A DNA stretch of 35,784 nt from Peptococcaceae bacterium (GCA_012518875.1 JAAYRI010000102.1:1-35784), one strand, 5' to 3'; positions 18,709 to 28,096 are shown, numbered from the stretch's first letter. Made by a program: numbers and translations. The notes: generated by a model from the letters alone, not told the origin.

Positions 18709-19752
18709 TTATAGGAAACTAACTTTCTTATTGCCTTTGGTTATTTCTCCAATCAGGTAACTTACTTCGCCTCTGGCAGTTAGCTCCGCCTTGATCGCTT
18801 CAGCTCGGTCGTTCTCAATCACCGCCACCAGGCCGATTCCCATGTTAAAGGTGCGCAGCATCTCCTGCTCAGTTACCGCACCTATTTCTTTAATCAAATC
18901 AAACACCGGGGGCACATTCCATGTGCCTAGTTTTATAGCCGCACCGGTTTCGGCAGGTAACATCCGGGCAACATTCTCGGTCAAGCCACCACCGGTAATA
19001 TGTGCCATTCCCTTAATTTTAAGCTTTTGCAGCAGAGGCAGTACAACCCGGGCATAAATTTTTGTTGGTTCCAGCATTTCTTCCCCTACCGTCCGGCCCA
19101 ATTTATCTACATATGAATCCATTTGATAACCACCAACCTCCAGCAGGACCTTGCGCGCCAGTGAATAACCGTTGCTGTGCAATCCGGAAGAAGGTAGCCC
19201 GATTAGTACATCACCCGGTACTATTTCCCTGCCGTCAACAATCCTGTCCCGTTCAACCACACCAACCGCGAAACCGGCCAAATCATATTCTTCCGGCCCA
19301 TAGAATCCCGGCATTTCGGCTGTTTCCCCGCCAATAAGCGCACAACCTGCCTGTCGGCAACCTGCGGCCACACCACTGACGATTGCTGCCACCTTTTCCG
19401 GCTCCAGCTTGCCTACCGCCAGGTAATCCAGGAAAAAGAGAGGTTCTGCCCCCTGCACCAAAATATCATTCACACACATAGCCACGGCATCAATACCGAT
19501 GGTCTCATGTTTTTTCATCAGCATAGCGATGCGTAGCTTGGTACCTACTCCATCAGTACCGGCCACCAAAACAGGTTCCCGGTACTTGCGGGCGTCTAGG
19601 GCGAAAAAGCCACCGAAACCTCCTATACCGGCTAAAACCTCCGGCCGGAAGGTGCTCTGCACAGCGCCCCTCATCAGTTGCACGGCTTTATTTCCCGCAT
19701 CTATGTCAACCCCGGCATCTGCATAAGTCAACCCTTTCTTATCCCCGGTCAT
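18709..19752 (-). CDS. purM: phosphoribosylformylglycinamidine cyclo-ligase PurM
   Basis: ATP-dependent AIR synthetase, step five of purine synthesis. The 347-residue protein begins [14 protein letters not shown] and has [12 protein letters not shown], the [18 protein letters not shown] motif, [11 protein letters not shown] and the C-terminal FNMGIGL. The ATG overlaps the stop of the preceding small ORF (ATGA), implying coupling, and GGGGG lies upstream. PurM acts just after PurL, whose genes are not in this operon. Confidence 0.97.
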   Translation of the reverse strand: MTGDKKGLTYADAGVDIDAGNKAVQLMRGAVQSTFRPEVLAGIGGFGGFFALDARKYREPVLVAGTDGVGTKLRIAMLMKKHETIGIDAVAMCVNDILVQGAEPLFFLDYLAVGKLEPEKVAAIVSGVAAGCRQAGCALIGGETAEMPGFYGPEEYDLAGFAVGVVERDRIVDGREIVPGDVLIGLPSSGLHSNGYSLARKVLLEVGGYQMDSYVDKLGRTVGEEMLEPTKIYARVVLPLLQKLKIKGMAHITGGGLTENVARMLPAETGAAIKLGTWNVPPVFDLIKEIGAVTEQEMLRTFNMGIGLVAVIENDRAEAIKAELTARGEVSYLIGEITKGNKKVSFL

Positions 19753-20012
19753 TTGCTGCCCCCCATTGTTGTCTTGTGACCTGTATTATTTAAAGCTTTC
19801 TCCAGCACCACAACTTCAATTTTAATTGTCTCCAGATATTTGACAAGTAGTTCCCTATTGCTAATAAGTTCCACAAAATAAGTGGGAATACCTTTTTCTT
19901 TATGCCGGCCCTGGACAATGCCCCGGACCTGGCTTCCTGGGACTGTCCCATCTTTTCCTACACCTTTTTCCCCATCCCTACAAACCAAATCTTTTATATA
20001 TTTGATCAACAT
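19749..20012 (-). CDS. unrecognised 87-aa protein between purB and purM
   Basis: I do not recognise this protein. It is basic and has no membrane segment. It contains a [14 protein letters not shown] stretch followed by [18 protein letters not shown] and a hydrophobic [10 protein letters not shown] segment, which could be a small alpha/beta domain. It overlaps the end of purB by 35 bases and its stop overlaps purM by four (ATGA), so if translated it is coupled on both sides. GAGGA lies directly against the ATG, so the start is uncertain; TTG codons at codons 2 and 9 are alternatives. It occupies the spot where purC-purS-purQ-purL-purF usually lie. Confidence 0.55.
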   Translation of the reverse strand: MLIKYIKDLVCRDGEKGVGKDGTVPGSQVRGIVQGRHKEKGIPTYFVELISNRELLVKYLETIKIEVVVLEKALNNTGHKTTMGGSK

Positions 20013-21273
20013 TCCTCAGGTGGTAGTTGTAGTCAAACAGCTCGTTTATCTCCCCTGGACTCAGCAGTTCGGCCAGCTCGGAGTCTGCTGCCAGGAGATC
20101 ACGAAAGTCTTTCCCCGTGCGCCATGTCTTCATGGCGTTGCGTTGTACCAATTCATAAGCCTGCTCCCGGGAAAGTCCCTTTTCCTCAACAAGGGTTAAT
20201 AGGATCCGCTGGGAAAAAATCAACCCATGGGTACGATCAAGGTTGTGCATCATATTCTCGGGATAAACCAACAAGTTGCTGATCATATCCGTAAACCTGG
20301 CCAGCATGTAATCAATAATGATTGTACTGTCGGGCACAATCACCCGTTCCACTGAGGAGTGGGAAATGTCCCTTTCGTTCCAGAGTGGAACATTCTCCAT
20401 AGCCGCCAGGGCGTTACCCCGCAGCAGGCGAGCCATACCGGAAATACGTTCACCGACAATCGGATTTCGTTTATGGGGCATCGCCGAAGAGCCCTTTTGA
20501 CCTTTTTTAAAACGCTCCTCGACCTCTAAAATGTCGGTGCGCTGTAGACTGCGCAATTCTGTGGCGAACTTGTCCAATGAGCTCCCGATAACTGCGATAG
20601 TGGTCAGATATTCTGCGTGTCTGTCCCGCTGTAAAACCTGGGTTGAGACATGAGCCGGTTGCAGCCCGAGCCTGGAACAGACATGGGCTTCTACTCGGGG
20701 GTCAATATTGGCATAGGTACCGACAGCACCGGAAATTTTGCCCACACTAATCGTCTCCAGAGCCTGCTCCATCCGCCTGATATTGCGGTTGGTTTCGTCT
20801 ACCCAGAGCAGCATTTTAAGACCAAATGTGATTGGCTCTGCATGAATGCCGTGGGTACGGCCAATCATCACGGTCCGGCGGTGTTGTATCGCTTTTTCCA
20901 GCAGTGCTTCCTTTAGCCTTTTCAACCGGCCTAGAATATGTTCCGCTGCCTCTTTCATCAAGGCGGCCAGGGCAGTGTCCAGCACGTCTGACGAGGTCAG
21001 ACCCAGGTGAATATATTTGGCCGCATCGCCCACATATTCACCCACATTGGTAGTAAAAGCAATTACATCGTGGTCAACCACGGCCTCAATCTCAGCAATG
21101 CGCTGCACATTAAAGTCCGCCTTTTCCTTGATTGCCGCTAAGGCTTCAAGGGGCACCTTGCCCAGCTCAGCCATAGCCTCACAGGCAGATATTTCCACAT
21201 CCAGCCATTTACGGAATTTGTTTTCCATGGACCAGATCCGTTTCATTTCGGGCAGGGTATAACGGTCAATCAT
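19978..21273 (-). CDS. purB: adenylosuccinate lyase PurB
   Basis: Splits fumarate from SAICAR and from adenylosuccinate. The 431-residue protein has the family start YTLPEMKRIWS, the LGLTSSDVLDTA motif, GRTHGIHAEP with a catalytic His, and the signature GSSAMPHKRNPI with the catalytic Ser loop. AGGAGGC precedes the ATG. It follows purE by 86 bases. Confidence 0.97.
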   Translation of the reverse strand: MIDRYTLPEMKRIWSMENKFRKWLDVEISACEAMAELGKVPLEALAAIKEKADFNVQRIAEIEAVVDHDVIAFTTNVGEYVGDAAKYIHLGLTSSDVLDTALAALMKEAAEHILGRLKRLKEALLEKAIQHRRTVMIGRTHGIHAEPITFGLKMLLWVDETNRNIRRMEQALETISVGKISGAVGTYANIDPRVEAHVCSRLGLQPAHVSTQVLQRDRHAEYLTTIAVIGSSLDKFATELRSLQRTDILEVEERFKKGQKGSSAMPHKRNPIVGERISGMARLLRGNALAAMENVPLWNERDISHSSVERVIVPDSTIIIDYMLARFTDMISNLLVYPENMMHNLDRTHGLIFSQRILLTLVEEKGLSREQAYELVQRNAMKTWRTGKDFRDLLAADSELAELLSPGEINELFDYNYHLRNVDQIYKRFGL

Positions 21274-21359
21274 TTTTAGCCTCCTGAAATTTGAATTCGC
21301 TCTAAGGATTTTGGCACTAACCCCTCTATTTTGTCGCCCTAATCCTCCAGGGTCCCTAC

Positions 21360-21887
21360 CTATCCCCCCTGGCGTGCCAGGTAGCCCTCAACACCTAGTT
21401 TGGCCAGCAAATCATTTTTTTCCCCAACTTTCCTGGCCAACTTGTCCTTATAAGCAGCAACTGCAGCCCGCACAGATGGGTTGCCGCAACCGATAATCTG
21501 GGCAGCCAGGATACCGGCATTTCTAGCACCGTTGATAGCCACGGTGGCCACAGGCACGCCGGAAGGCATCTGAACTATAGAATATAAGGCATCCACACCT
21601 TTTAAAGCGCCCGACTCAATAGGAACACCAATCACCGGCAGGGGGGTGTGGGCGGCCAGGACACCGGCTAGATGGGCAGCCCCACCCGCACCGGCAATAA
21701 TTACTGCCAGTCCACGTTCCATGGCGCTACGAGCGTAATCTGCGGTTTTATCGGGTACCCTGTGAGCGGAGGAGATAACCACCTCATTGGAAACACCAAG
21801 TTCATTTAGAATATGAGCAGCCTCCTGCATAATCGGCAGGTCGGAGTCACTGCCCATCACAATACCAACAAGTGGTGATGTCGTCAT
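21360..21887 (-). CDS. purE: N5-carboxyaminoimidazole ribonucleotide mutase PurE
   Basis: Rearranges N5-CAIR to CAIR in purine synthesis. The protein is 175 residues. Class I PurE motifs are [22 protein letters not shown] with the catalytic His, and [20 protein letters not shown] PurK partner is not present in this window. First gene of the purE-purD run, with a 185-base upstream gap that holds a promoter and a hairpin. Confidence 0.96.
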   Translation of the reverse strand: MTTSPLVGIVMGSDSDLPIMQEAAHILNELGVSNEVVISSAHRVPDKTADYARSAMERGLAVIIAGAGGAAHLAGVLAAHTPLPVIGVPIESGALKGVDALYSIVQMPSGVPVATVAINGARNAGILAAQIIGCGNPSVRAAVAAYKDKLARKVGEKNDLLAKLGVEGYLARQGG

Positions 21888-21968
21888 ATCATTTATTCAT
21901 CCTTTAAATAGTTTTATTTTGCATTATTATGGGCCCCGGATCAAAAATAATACCGCTATAAATGTGAA

Positions 21969-22018
21969 GCCCGGGCGTGTAGGGTTTTCGTTTATGAGCG
22001 AAACCTATCCGCCTGGGC
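21969..22018 (-). promoter_or_regulatory. structured leader hairpin of the purE operon
   Basis: GCCCAGGCG and CGCCCGGGC form a nine-base outer stem with one mismatch on the minus strand. Inside are TAGG/CCTA and TTTCG/CGAAA stems closed by an eight-base loop. It begins about where transcription from the upstream promoter should start, and it has no trailing T run, so it is not a simple terminator. I could not match it to the guanine, PRPP or ZTP riboswitch consensus. On the plus strand the outer stem pairs fully with one G-U. Confidence 0.5.
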
Positions 22019-22021
22019 AGT

Positions 22022-22052
22022 TTTATATTAACACAATAGGTGCTTCTGTCAA
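22022..22052 (-). promoter_or_regulatory. putative purE operon promoter
   Basis: A perfect TTGACA (22047-22052 on the minus strand) lies 16 bases from TAATAT, or 18 from ATATAA, just 20-50 bases below the guaA stop. This would give purE-purD a transcript independent of hpt-guaA. Confidence 0.55.
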
Positions 22053-22072
22053 TAATACAATGTGGGGTGTTT

Positions 22073-23614
22073 TTATTCCCACTCTATTGTCGCCGGGGGC
22101 TTACCGGTGATATCATAGGCCACCCGATTGATTTCTTTGATTTCGTTGACAATACGCGAAGAGATAGCCTCCAACACCTCATAGGGCAGGCGCACCCAGT
22201 CGGCTGTCATAGCATCCACACTGTTTACCGCCCTGATTACTACCGTATGGGTATAGGTGCGTTTTCCATCCAACACACCGACACTACGCATATCCGGCAG
22301 TACAGCAAAGGACTGCCAGATCTGCCGGTACAGGCCGGCTTTGCGAATTTCCTGCTCCACAATAGCATCCGCCGCCTGAACCAGATCTACCTTTTCCTGT
22401 GTTATCTCACCCAGTATGCGCACCGCCATGCCCGGTCCGGGAAAGGGCTGGCGCCAGATCACTTCTTCAGGCAGGCCCATCTCCTGGCCCAACAACCTTA
22501 CTTCATCTTTAAACAGCCAGCGTAGCGGCTCCACCAGTTCAAAGCGCATGTCCTGGGGTAGGCAACCCACATTGTGGTGGCTTTTGACCACGGCAGCAGT
22601 AGCTGTACCGCTCTCCACTACATCGGGGTAAAGTGTACCTTGAACAAGGAAATCGATATCGCCCAATTTGGCGGCTTCATCTTCAAAAACCCTAATGAAT
22701 TCCTCTCCGATGACCTTTCTTTTTTGTTCCGGGTCCGTTACACCAGCCAGTTTACCAAGAAACCGCTTACGGGCATCTACAAAAACAAGATTAATTTTGA
22801 ATTTTTCCCGGAAGGTTTTCTGCACCTGCCCTGCCTCATCCCGGCGTAGCAGGCCGTGATCCACAAAAACACAGGTGAGCTGATCCCCTACTGCCTTTTG
22901 GGTCATCACTGCAGCTACAGAAGAGTCAACGCCACCGCTGAGGGCACACAAAACCTTCCTACTCCCTACCTGCCGGCGTATTTCAGCAATAGCTCCTTCC
23001 AGAAAGGAGGCCATCGTCCACAGCCCGCGGCAGCCGCAGACATTATAAAGAAAATCCTGCAAAATATCCTGGCCCCTGGCAGTATGGATAACTTCAGGGT
23101 GAAACTGCAAGGCATAAATATGCTTGTCCGGTTGGGCCATAGCCGCCACCGGCGTCCTAGCCGTGCGGGCTGTAACAACAAAACCAGGCGGCACTGATTC
23201 CACCCGGTCCCCGGGGCCCATCCAGCACTGTTCAACGGGTCCCAGGGCAGACAAAACATCTCTACTATCCAGAGTTATTAATTCAGTTTCCCCATATTCT
23301 CCGTGATCCTTGGGCGACACCCGGCCACCCAACATCCCGGCCATTAACTGCATGCCGTAACCAATACCAAGCACAGGTATCCCCAGCTCGAAAATGGCTG
23401 GATCACACACCGGGGCTTGATCTAGATAAATGCTGCTTGGCCCACCAGAAAAAACAAGCCCCTGGGGCTTTTTCTCCCTAATTTTTTCAATAGAAGTAGA
23501 AGAAGGCAGTATTTCACAAAAAACCTTTAATTCACGGATGCGTCGGGCTATAAGATGACTATATTGGCCCCCAAAATCGAGCACTATGATCAATTCCTGC
23601 CCCGGCAAACCCAT
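22073..23614 (-). CDS. guaA: GMP synthase GuaA with altered glutaminase active site
   Basis: Aminates XMP to GMP. The 513-residue protein has an N-terminal class I GATase domain and a C-terminal ATP pyrophosphatase domain with the SGGVDS loop at 226-231 and an intact dimerisation region ending KPPATIEWE. The GATase nucleophile motif, normally GICYGMQ, reads GIGYGMQ: residue 85 is Gly (codon GGT, 23360-23362). The usual WMSHGD reads WMGPGD (131-136). His172 and Glu174 in FHPEV are kept. Glutamine hydrolysis should therefore be lost, leaving an ammonia-dependent enzyme if it is functional. The start ATG follows GGGGGAA. It lies three bases after hpt. Confidence 0.95.
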   Translation of the reverse strand: MGLPGQELIIVLDFGGQYSHLIARRIRELKVFCEILPSSTSIEKIREKKPQGLVFSGGPSSIYLDQAPVCDPAIFELGIPVLGIGYGMQLMAGMLGGRVSPKDHGEYGETELITLDSRDVLSALGPVEQCWMGPGDRVESVPPGFVVTARTARTPVAAMAQPDKHIYALQFHPEVIHTARGQDILQDFLYNVCGCRGLWTMASFLEGAIAEIRRQVGSRKVLCALSGGVDSSVAAVMTQKAVGDQLTCVFVDHGLLRRDEAGQVQKTFREKFKINLVFVDARKRFLGKLAGVTDPEQKRKVIGEEFIRVFEDEAAKLGDIDFLVQGTLYPDVVESGTATAAVVKSHHNVGCLPQDMRFELVEPLRWLFKDEVRLLGQEMGLPEEVIWRQPFPGPGMAVRILGEITQEKVDLVQAADAIVEQEIRKAGLYRQIWQSFAVLPDMRSVGVLDGKRTYTHTVVIRAVNSVDAMTADWVRLPYEVLEAISSRIVNEIKEINRVAYDITGKPPATIEWE

Positions 23615-23617
23615 GCC

Positions 23618-24166
23618 TTATTCCCCCTTGTTCGTATAGATTTTAGGACTTAAAACCATGATGCATGGAATATTTCTATACCGATCACCATAATCTAACC
23701 CGTATCCTACCACAAATTTATCCGGAATAACAAAACCTTTATAATCGATTTTCACTGGTTTAATCCGGCGGGAAGGCTTGTCTAGAAGGGTACAGATTTT
23801 AACACTGGCCGGATCACGGGAACTGAGATTTTCCGCAAGAAAATTCATAGTTAGGCCGGTGTCCACTATATCTTCAACAATAATAATGTGGCGCCCCCTG
23901 GCTTCACAGGCCAAATCCTTCAGAATGCGTACCCGACCTGAGGATTTGGCTGCGGATCCATAACTAGAGAGAGCCATGAAGTCATATTGGGTGGGAACAG
24001 CTATTTCCCGCACCAAATCAGCCAAAAATATCGCCGCGCCTTTTAGGACACCGATCATCAGCAATTCTTTGCCGGCATAATCATTGGAAATACATCTGCC
24101 CAACTCCGCAACCTTGGCTTGTATCTCCTTCTCTGAGATCAGGACACGTTCACAGTCAGGATGCAA
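23618..24166 (-). CDS. hpt: hypoxanthine phosphoribosyltransferase
   Basis: Salvages hypoxanthine and guanine to IMP and GMP using PRPP. The 182-residue protein has the PRPP loop VEDIVDTGLTM, the flexible-loop region DFMALSSYGSAAKSSG, GVLKGAAIF and the base-binding PDKFVVGYGLDYGDRYRN. It is immediately followed by guaA, so salvage and the final GMP step are paired. A terminator (24274-24296) isolates it from the gene upstream, and its promoter must lie in 24167-24273. Confidence 0.95.
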   Translation of the reverse strand: MHPDCERVLISEKEIQAKVAELGRCISNDYAGKELLMIGVLKGAAIFLADLVREIAVPTQYDFMALSSYGSAAKSSGRVRILKDLACEARGRHIIIVEDIVDTGLTMNFLAENLSSRDPASVKICTLLDKPSRRIKPVKIDYKGFVIPDKFVVGYGLDYGDRYRNIPCIMVLSPKIYTNKGE

Positions 24167-24273
24167 CTTTGCAGCCCCCTTTAATAAACCTGCAAAAACC
24201 TAATGGACTTCCTGATAATACCTTTCTCTTTTTAAAACATTATATCTTGTCTACAATTATTAATAAAGCCTGA

Positions 24274-24296
24274 TAAAAAAAACCGGCCGGGCCGGT
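24274..24296 (-). terminator. intrinsic terminator after the LolA/LppX-like gene
   Basis: A six-base-pair ACCGGC/GCCGGT stem with a three-base loop is followed on the minus strand by an uninterrupted run of T. It starts eight bases after the stop codon. Confidence 0.9.
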
Positions 24297-24303
24297 ATGG
24301 GTT

Positions 24304-25041
24304 CTAAATTGCTTCCGGATCTACTTCCGGCGGGTTAATCACTATGTCTTCATCGTAGTCCCAAACACGCAGTGTTATTTCAATACCACCTGAGGGGTTT
24401 TGTTTGTCCCTAGCCTGCAGCATGGCCTGCCGCAAACGATAATCTTCGGTGCTTAACCAGACCTTAAAAAAATAATCACTTAAACGTAATTCAAGAAAAG
24501 GATCCATTAGATTGGGACGCATTTCCAGTAGAATTAACTTTTCACCGTCCACCTTTTCCAAGCCTTTATATTTCAAATCAGGGACATCCTTGAAATTAAA
24601 ATAAGCAAGGGGATTCAATTCAGCATAAAACAGCTCCGAATCCGCAAGTTTGTTCCCGGGCAAGGTAAGCCATTTGCTGGTTTCCTGATCCTTGATATAA
24701 GCAGTATCCCCTACCTGGACAAACTCAATGGGCATGTTCATCATCACACCGGTCATACGAGCCTTATCCGGGGCCACCCGCTCCCCTTCTATCTTACTAA
24801 AAAAATCATTGACTTCCTTCCCAGCAGTGGTTAGCCTGGTTTCAGTCTGGTAACGAAAACTAGCACTGGATCTTGTTTTTTCAATGCCGGTAGCCAGCAT
24901 CTGCTGGGGCGGCATCATTTTTCCTACCCCCCTGGACATCAGGATCCCAGCACCCTTGATTGCCAGGAATAGGAACACAGTTAGGCCCAGTACATACAAT
25001 GCCGACCTTTTATTCAAAACAACCCACTGTGGTCGCAACAC
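24304..25041 (-). CDS. membrane-anchored LolA/LppX-like protein of unknown role
   Basis: A 245-residue protein with a short basic N terminus, one hydrophobic helix at about 15-35 and no lipobox, so it is probably anchored facing outside. The rest has the rhythm of the LolA/LppX half-barrel fold. It includes an SASFRYQTETRLTT strand, VGDTAYIKDQETSKWLTLP, a hydrophobic-cavity type LDPLAYF-like segment (LNPLAYFNF), and a KVWLSTEDYRLRQA strand seen in lipoprotein-sorting-like proteins. The fold is inferred. The start is GTG after AGGGGGAT. It stands alone between terminators, divergent from the YpjD-like gene. Confidence 0.7.
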   Translation of the reverse strand: MLRPQWVVLNKRSALYVLGLTVFLFLAIKGAGILMSRGVGKMMPPQQMLATGIEKTRSSASFRYQTETRLTTAGKEVNDFFSKIEGERVAPDKARMTGVMMNMPIEFVQVGDTAYIKDQETSKWLTLPGNKLADSELFYAELNPLAYFNFKDVPDLKYKGLEKVDGEKLILLEMRPNLMDPFLELRLSDYFFKVWLSTEDYRLRQAMLQARDKQNPSGGIEITLRVWDYDEDIVINPPEVDPEAI

Positions 25042-25236
25042 TAGGATATCCCCCTATCCGAATGTTCGCTAATCTATTACTATCATACGAAAAGGGGCAG
25101 GAAATTATGACAGCATACCGAAAGGCTATATAGTAAATAATCTATAGCAGACAACAAGAGTTATTCTCTAAAATTGCTGGGAAGTGGGGCTAGTGGCGCC
25201 TCCCACCCCCATATAAATTTGTTAGGAGCTGTAACA

Positions 25237-25554
25237 GTGGAAATAAAAGAAATGCAGGTAGAGGTAGACAAATGGATCACCCAATTTGAGGAAGGCTACT
25301 GGAGCCCTCTTTCCATGATGGCTCGCCTGTCGGAAGAGGTAGGGGAATTTGCCCGGGAAATCAACCACCAGTACGGGCAAAAGACTAAAAAGCCGGAGGA
25401 GCCGATTGGGGACCTGGCACTTGAACTAGGTGATATTTTGTTTATTGTGGTGTGTTTCGCTAATTCCTTAAATATTGACCTGGAAGACACCTTTAAAAGA
25501 GTGCTGGCTAAATACCGCTACCGTGATAGTGATAGGTGGGTCAGGAAGGAGTAA
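25237..25554 (+). CDS. ypjD: YpjD-like nucleotide pyrophosphohydrolase (MazG-type fold)
   Basis: The 105-residue protein closely resembles B. subtilis YpjD: VDKWITQFEEGYWSPL, then MMARLSEEVGEFARE, and LELGDILFIVVCFANSL. The EEVGE and ELGD acidic clusters are the metal-binding pattern of all-alpha NTP pyrophosphatases, which hydrolyse (d)NTPs; its own substrate is not known. The frame opens at 25174, but the GTG at 25237 follows TAGGAG at good spacing and fits the family length. It precedes the DUF1015 gene by 80 bases. Confidence 0.9.
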   Translation: MEIKEMQVEVDKWITQFEEGYWSPLSMMARLSEEVGEFAREINHQYGQKTKKPEEPIGDLALELGDILFIVVCFANSLNIDLEDTFKRVLAKYRYRDSDRWVRKE

Positions 25555-25634
25555 CTTTATTTGTTTTTTATATCCGGTTATATTACAATTTAACCAAATA
25601 ATATAATTTTGATTTTTGGAGGGAGTATTATTAG

Positions 25635-27035
25635 ATGGCCGTAATTATACCGATTAGAGGCCTGCGTTATAACCCACTCATAGTGGAGGACATGGCTGAT
25701 GTAGTAACACCACCTTACGATGTCATTGACAGCGTAGACCAGGAACGTTATTACAGACGCAATCCTTTTAACATTATCAGATTAGAATATGGCAAAATAC
25801 TGGGTGCAGACAATGAAAAAAACAACCGCTATACCAGGGCGGCAGCTGATTACAAAAACTGGCTGGGGCAAAAGGTCCTTATCCAGGAACAAAAACCGGC
25901 CATATACCTGTATGAGCAGGAATTTACAGCAGCAGGAAAAAAGAAGATCCGCAGTGGGATCACCTGCGGTTTTAAACTGGAAACCTACAAAAAGGGGAAA
26001 ATACTGCCCCACGAGGAAACCATACCCAAACATAAGGCTGATCGTCTTCAACTAATGCGTGCCTGCCAGGCAAATTTTAGTCCTGTCTTCAGCCTATACA
26101 CCGACCGAGAAAATAGGGTGATTACCACTCTTAAAAACACAGTAAAAGAAACCCCGCCGGACATAAATTTTACCGACGACTATGGTGAAATACATAGAAT
26201 GTGGGTGATCACTGATCCGGACGCAATCACAGAGGTACAGCGGGTTATGCTGGACAAACGCATTTTTATTGCGGACGGGCATCACCGTTATGAAACTGCC
26301 CTGAACTATAAAAAAGAAAGGGAAACCAACGACACAAAACCTCAGATGCAGGCTACTGGTTCAGCAACTACTACTCAAAAAACAATGGGATCTGAACCCG
26401 CCTATAACTATGTGATGATGACCCTGGTCAATATATATGATCCGGGATTAATTGTGTTTCCCACCCACCGACTGATTAGAAATATAGGCTCCCTGGATGT
26501 AGGCCTTCTAGTAGAACAGATAAAAGAAAATTTTATCGTTGATGAATATGATCTAGACAAAAATAATTTCCGGCAGCTTCTAGATATGCAGGAAAAAAGG
26601 GGCTTGGGGGCACAGTCAGGCCAAAAAACGCAGAACGAAGGAGAACACCACCATGTATTCGGTTTGTATGCCGGTAATAATAGGTTCTATCAGCTCACCT
26701 TAAAAGAAGATCTAGACCTGGCGCAAATGATGCCGGCAGGAAAATCTACCGCCTGGCAGAAACTTGACGTATCCGTCCTTCATACACTAATCATTGAGAA
26801 ACACCTGGGCATCTGTGGGGAACTAAGGGCCAAGGCTGATCACATCACTTATACTCGCGGAGAAGAAAGTGCCATTGATGCAGTAGATAGGGGTGATTAT
26901 CAGCTAGCATTTTTCCTTAATCCCACCCTGGTTGATGAGGTTACGGCTATCGCCGGGCAAGGAGAAAAAATGCCGCAAAAAAGCACCTTCTTTTATCCAA
27001 AGCTGATCACTGGCTTGGTGATAAATCAATTATAA
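25635..27035 (+). CDS. DUF1015 family protein
   Basis: A conserved soluble protein of 466 residues and unknown function. It shows the DUF1015 landmarks: a start with IRGLRYNP and DVVTPPYDVI, HEETIPKHKADRLQLMRAC, FIADGHHRYETAL, YNYVMMTLVNIYDPGLI and PTHRLIRN. Between the GHHRYETAL and YNYVMM blocks is a polar Thr/Gln-rich insert of about 20 residues, and there is a second polar insert near residue 330. Both look like surface loops. GGAGGGAG precedes the ATG. It ends before a strong terminator. I do not assign a reaction. Confidence 0.88.
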   Translation: MAVIIPIRGLRYNPLIVEDMADVVTPPYDVIDSVDQERYYRRNPFNIIRLEYGKILGADNEKNNRYTRAAADYKNWLGQKVLIQEQKPAIYLYEQEFTAAGKKKIRSGITCGFKLETYKKGKILPHEETIPKHKADRLQLMRACQANFSPVFSLYTDRENRVITTLKNTVKETPPDINFTDDYGEIHRMWVITDPDAITEVQRVMLDKRIFIADGHHRYETALNYKKERETNDTKPQMQATGSATTTQKTMGSEPAYNYVMMTLVNIYDPGLIVFPTHRLIRNIGSLDVGLLVEQIKENFIVDEYDLDKNNFRQLLDMQEKRGLGAQSGQKTQNEGEHHHVFGLYAGNNRFYQLTLKEDLDLAQMMPAGKSTAWQKLDVSVLHTLIIEKHLGICGELRAKADHITYTRGEESAIDAVDRGDYQLAFFLNPTLVDEVTAIAGQGEKMPQKSTFFYPKLITGLVINQL

Positions 27036-27038
27036 GGT

Positions 27039-27064
27039 AAAAGCCGTTCGACTGAACGGCTTTT
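27039..27064 (+). terminator. intrinsic terminator after the DUF1015 gene
   Basis: AAAAGCCGTTC and GAACGGCTTTT form an 11-base-pair stem around GACT, followed by more T, just after the stop. The symmetric A/T ends may let it serve the convergent DUF89 gene as well. Confidence 0.92.
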
Positions 27065-27093
27065 TTATATGATCCCCAAATAGGTTTCCTGGT

Positions 27094-28029
27094 TTACTCA
27101 ACCTGTTTGTTGCAATAAAGCACAATTTCGTTTTTTCCCATACCTAGTTTTTTTTCAAAATAGCTGCACTTGCATAAAAATATAAAATATATCTTCCTGT
27201 CGGCTTCCACCAGGGATTCAAAATTACCCTGCCCCTTAGAAATAACAACATCAGCCTGGTTAAAAATCTGTAAAAACCGCCGATCACATTCACTAAGCAC
27301 TGTCCCAGGATAATCCGTCCCATTATTAATCACCCGGGCATATTGATCAATACCGGCAATTTTGGCATCATGCTCAGTTATATCGTTAATAACCGGTTTT
27401 CCCCTGGTTGCAAAAAAAATCTTTAGTTCTGGGTATAGCTTTTTTATTTCTTTAATTAAAAACTTATCAAATACTACCTCCCCAGCATTATCACCCAGGT
27501 ATAACAGCCTATGCGCTGCTGCCAGATCCCGCTGCAAGTCTACTAAAAAAGAAGAGGTAAACTCCTTTTTCATTATCTCCTGTATAACCCCAATAACTGT
27601 GGCGGAATCCAGGTCGGGAATAGCCCCGAAGTCAATCACATTTCCTGCAGCGGCAAGCTTAACAGCCGCTAAAAATCTATCCACGGCAGACTCTATAAAA
27701 CCTTCAAACTCCCCCTCCATTGAAAGCACCTTTTGATTATAAAAATCCTTATCCTTGCCATAAGGGTCGCTGTTGTTGGTAAAACCCCTGAAGACTCTGT
27801 GGATTTTGCCGGCCAAAACGGGAGCAATTGTATTTTCATCTATGTTACCGGTTTCACGCAGCACCTGCAAAAAAAACAAAGCCCTATCCTGGTTATCTGC
27901 AATGTGCTTTATGGCCATGTTAGCAGCTTGATTTAGTTGACATTGTAAACATTCCAATGAAATTCTAATTTTAGTACCACCTTTCTTTAAAAGCCCCTGA
28001 TCAAAAACCTTATTATACACAAACCACAC
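27094..28029 (-). CDS. DUF89 (ARMT1-like) metal-dependent phosphatase family protein
   Basis: The 311-residue frame has an N-terminal ISLECLQCQLNQA motif with a Cys pair, YLGDNAGEVVFDKFLIKEI with the catalytic Asp-Asn, and VISKGQGNFESL. These are the marks of DUF89, a family of damage-control phosphatases acting on phosphorylated metabolites. The substrate is unknown here. A GTG at 28029 has AAGGAAGGG upstream, but it adds about 20 residues before the family start. Homologues usually begin at the equivalent of RISLEC, where an ATT at 27969 follows AAAGGTGG. The real start is therefore unsettled. It is convergent with the DUF1015 gene and divergent from the trp leader. Confidence 0.85.
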   Translation of the reverse strand: MWFVYNKVFDQGLLKKGGTKIRISLECLQCQLNQAANMAIKHIADNQDRALFFLQVLRETGNIDENTIAPVLAGKIHRVFRGFTNNSDPYGKDKDFYNQKVLSMEGEFEGFIESAVDRFLAAVKLAAAGNVIDFGAIPDLDSATVIGVIQEIMKKEFTSSFLVDLQRDLAAAHRLLYLGDNAGEVVFDKFLIKEIKKLYPELKIFFATRGKPVINDITEHDAKIAGIDQYARVINNGTDYPGTVLSECDRRFLQIFNQADVVISKGQGNFESLVEADRKIYFIFLCKCSYFEKKLGMGKNEIVLYCNKQVE

Positions 28030-28096
28030 ATTTCCCTTCCTTTTGTTTGAATTACAGGGATGGGGACTATCCTGGCACCCTTACTAGACATTTTGC

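Noticed and set aside
21960-22025. ZTP riboswitch on the plus strand (CCGCCTGGGCA near 22009-22019)
   Set aside because: Only the 3' motif resembles the class; the 5' domain is not recognisable, and a plus-strand RNA here would run into convergent guaA with no target gene.
25180-25215. GTGGGG...CCCAC hairpin just before ypjD
   Set aside because: The stem is short with a long loop and no T run, so neither a terminator nor a riboswitch could be supported.
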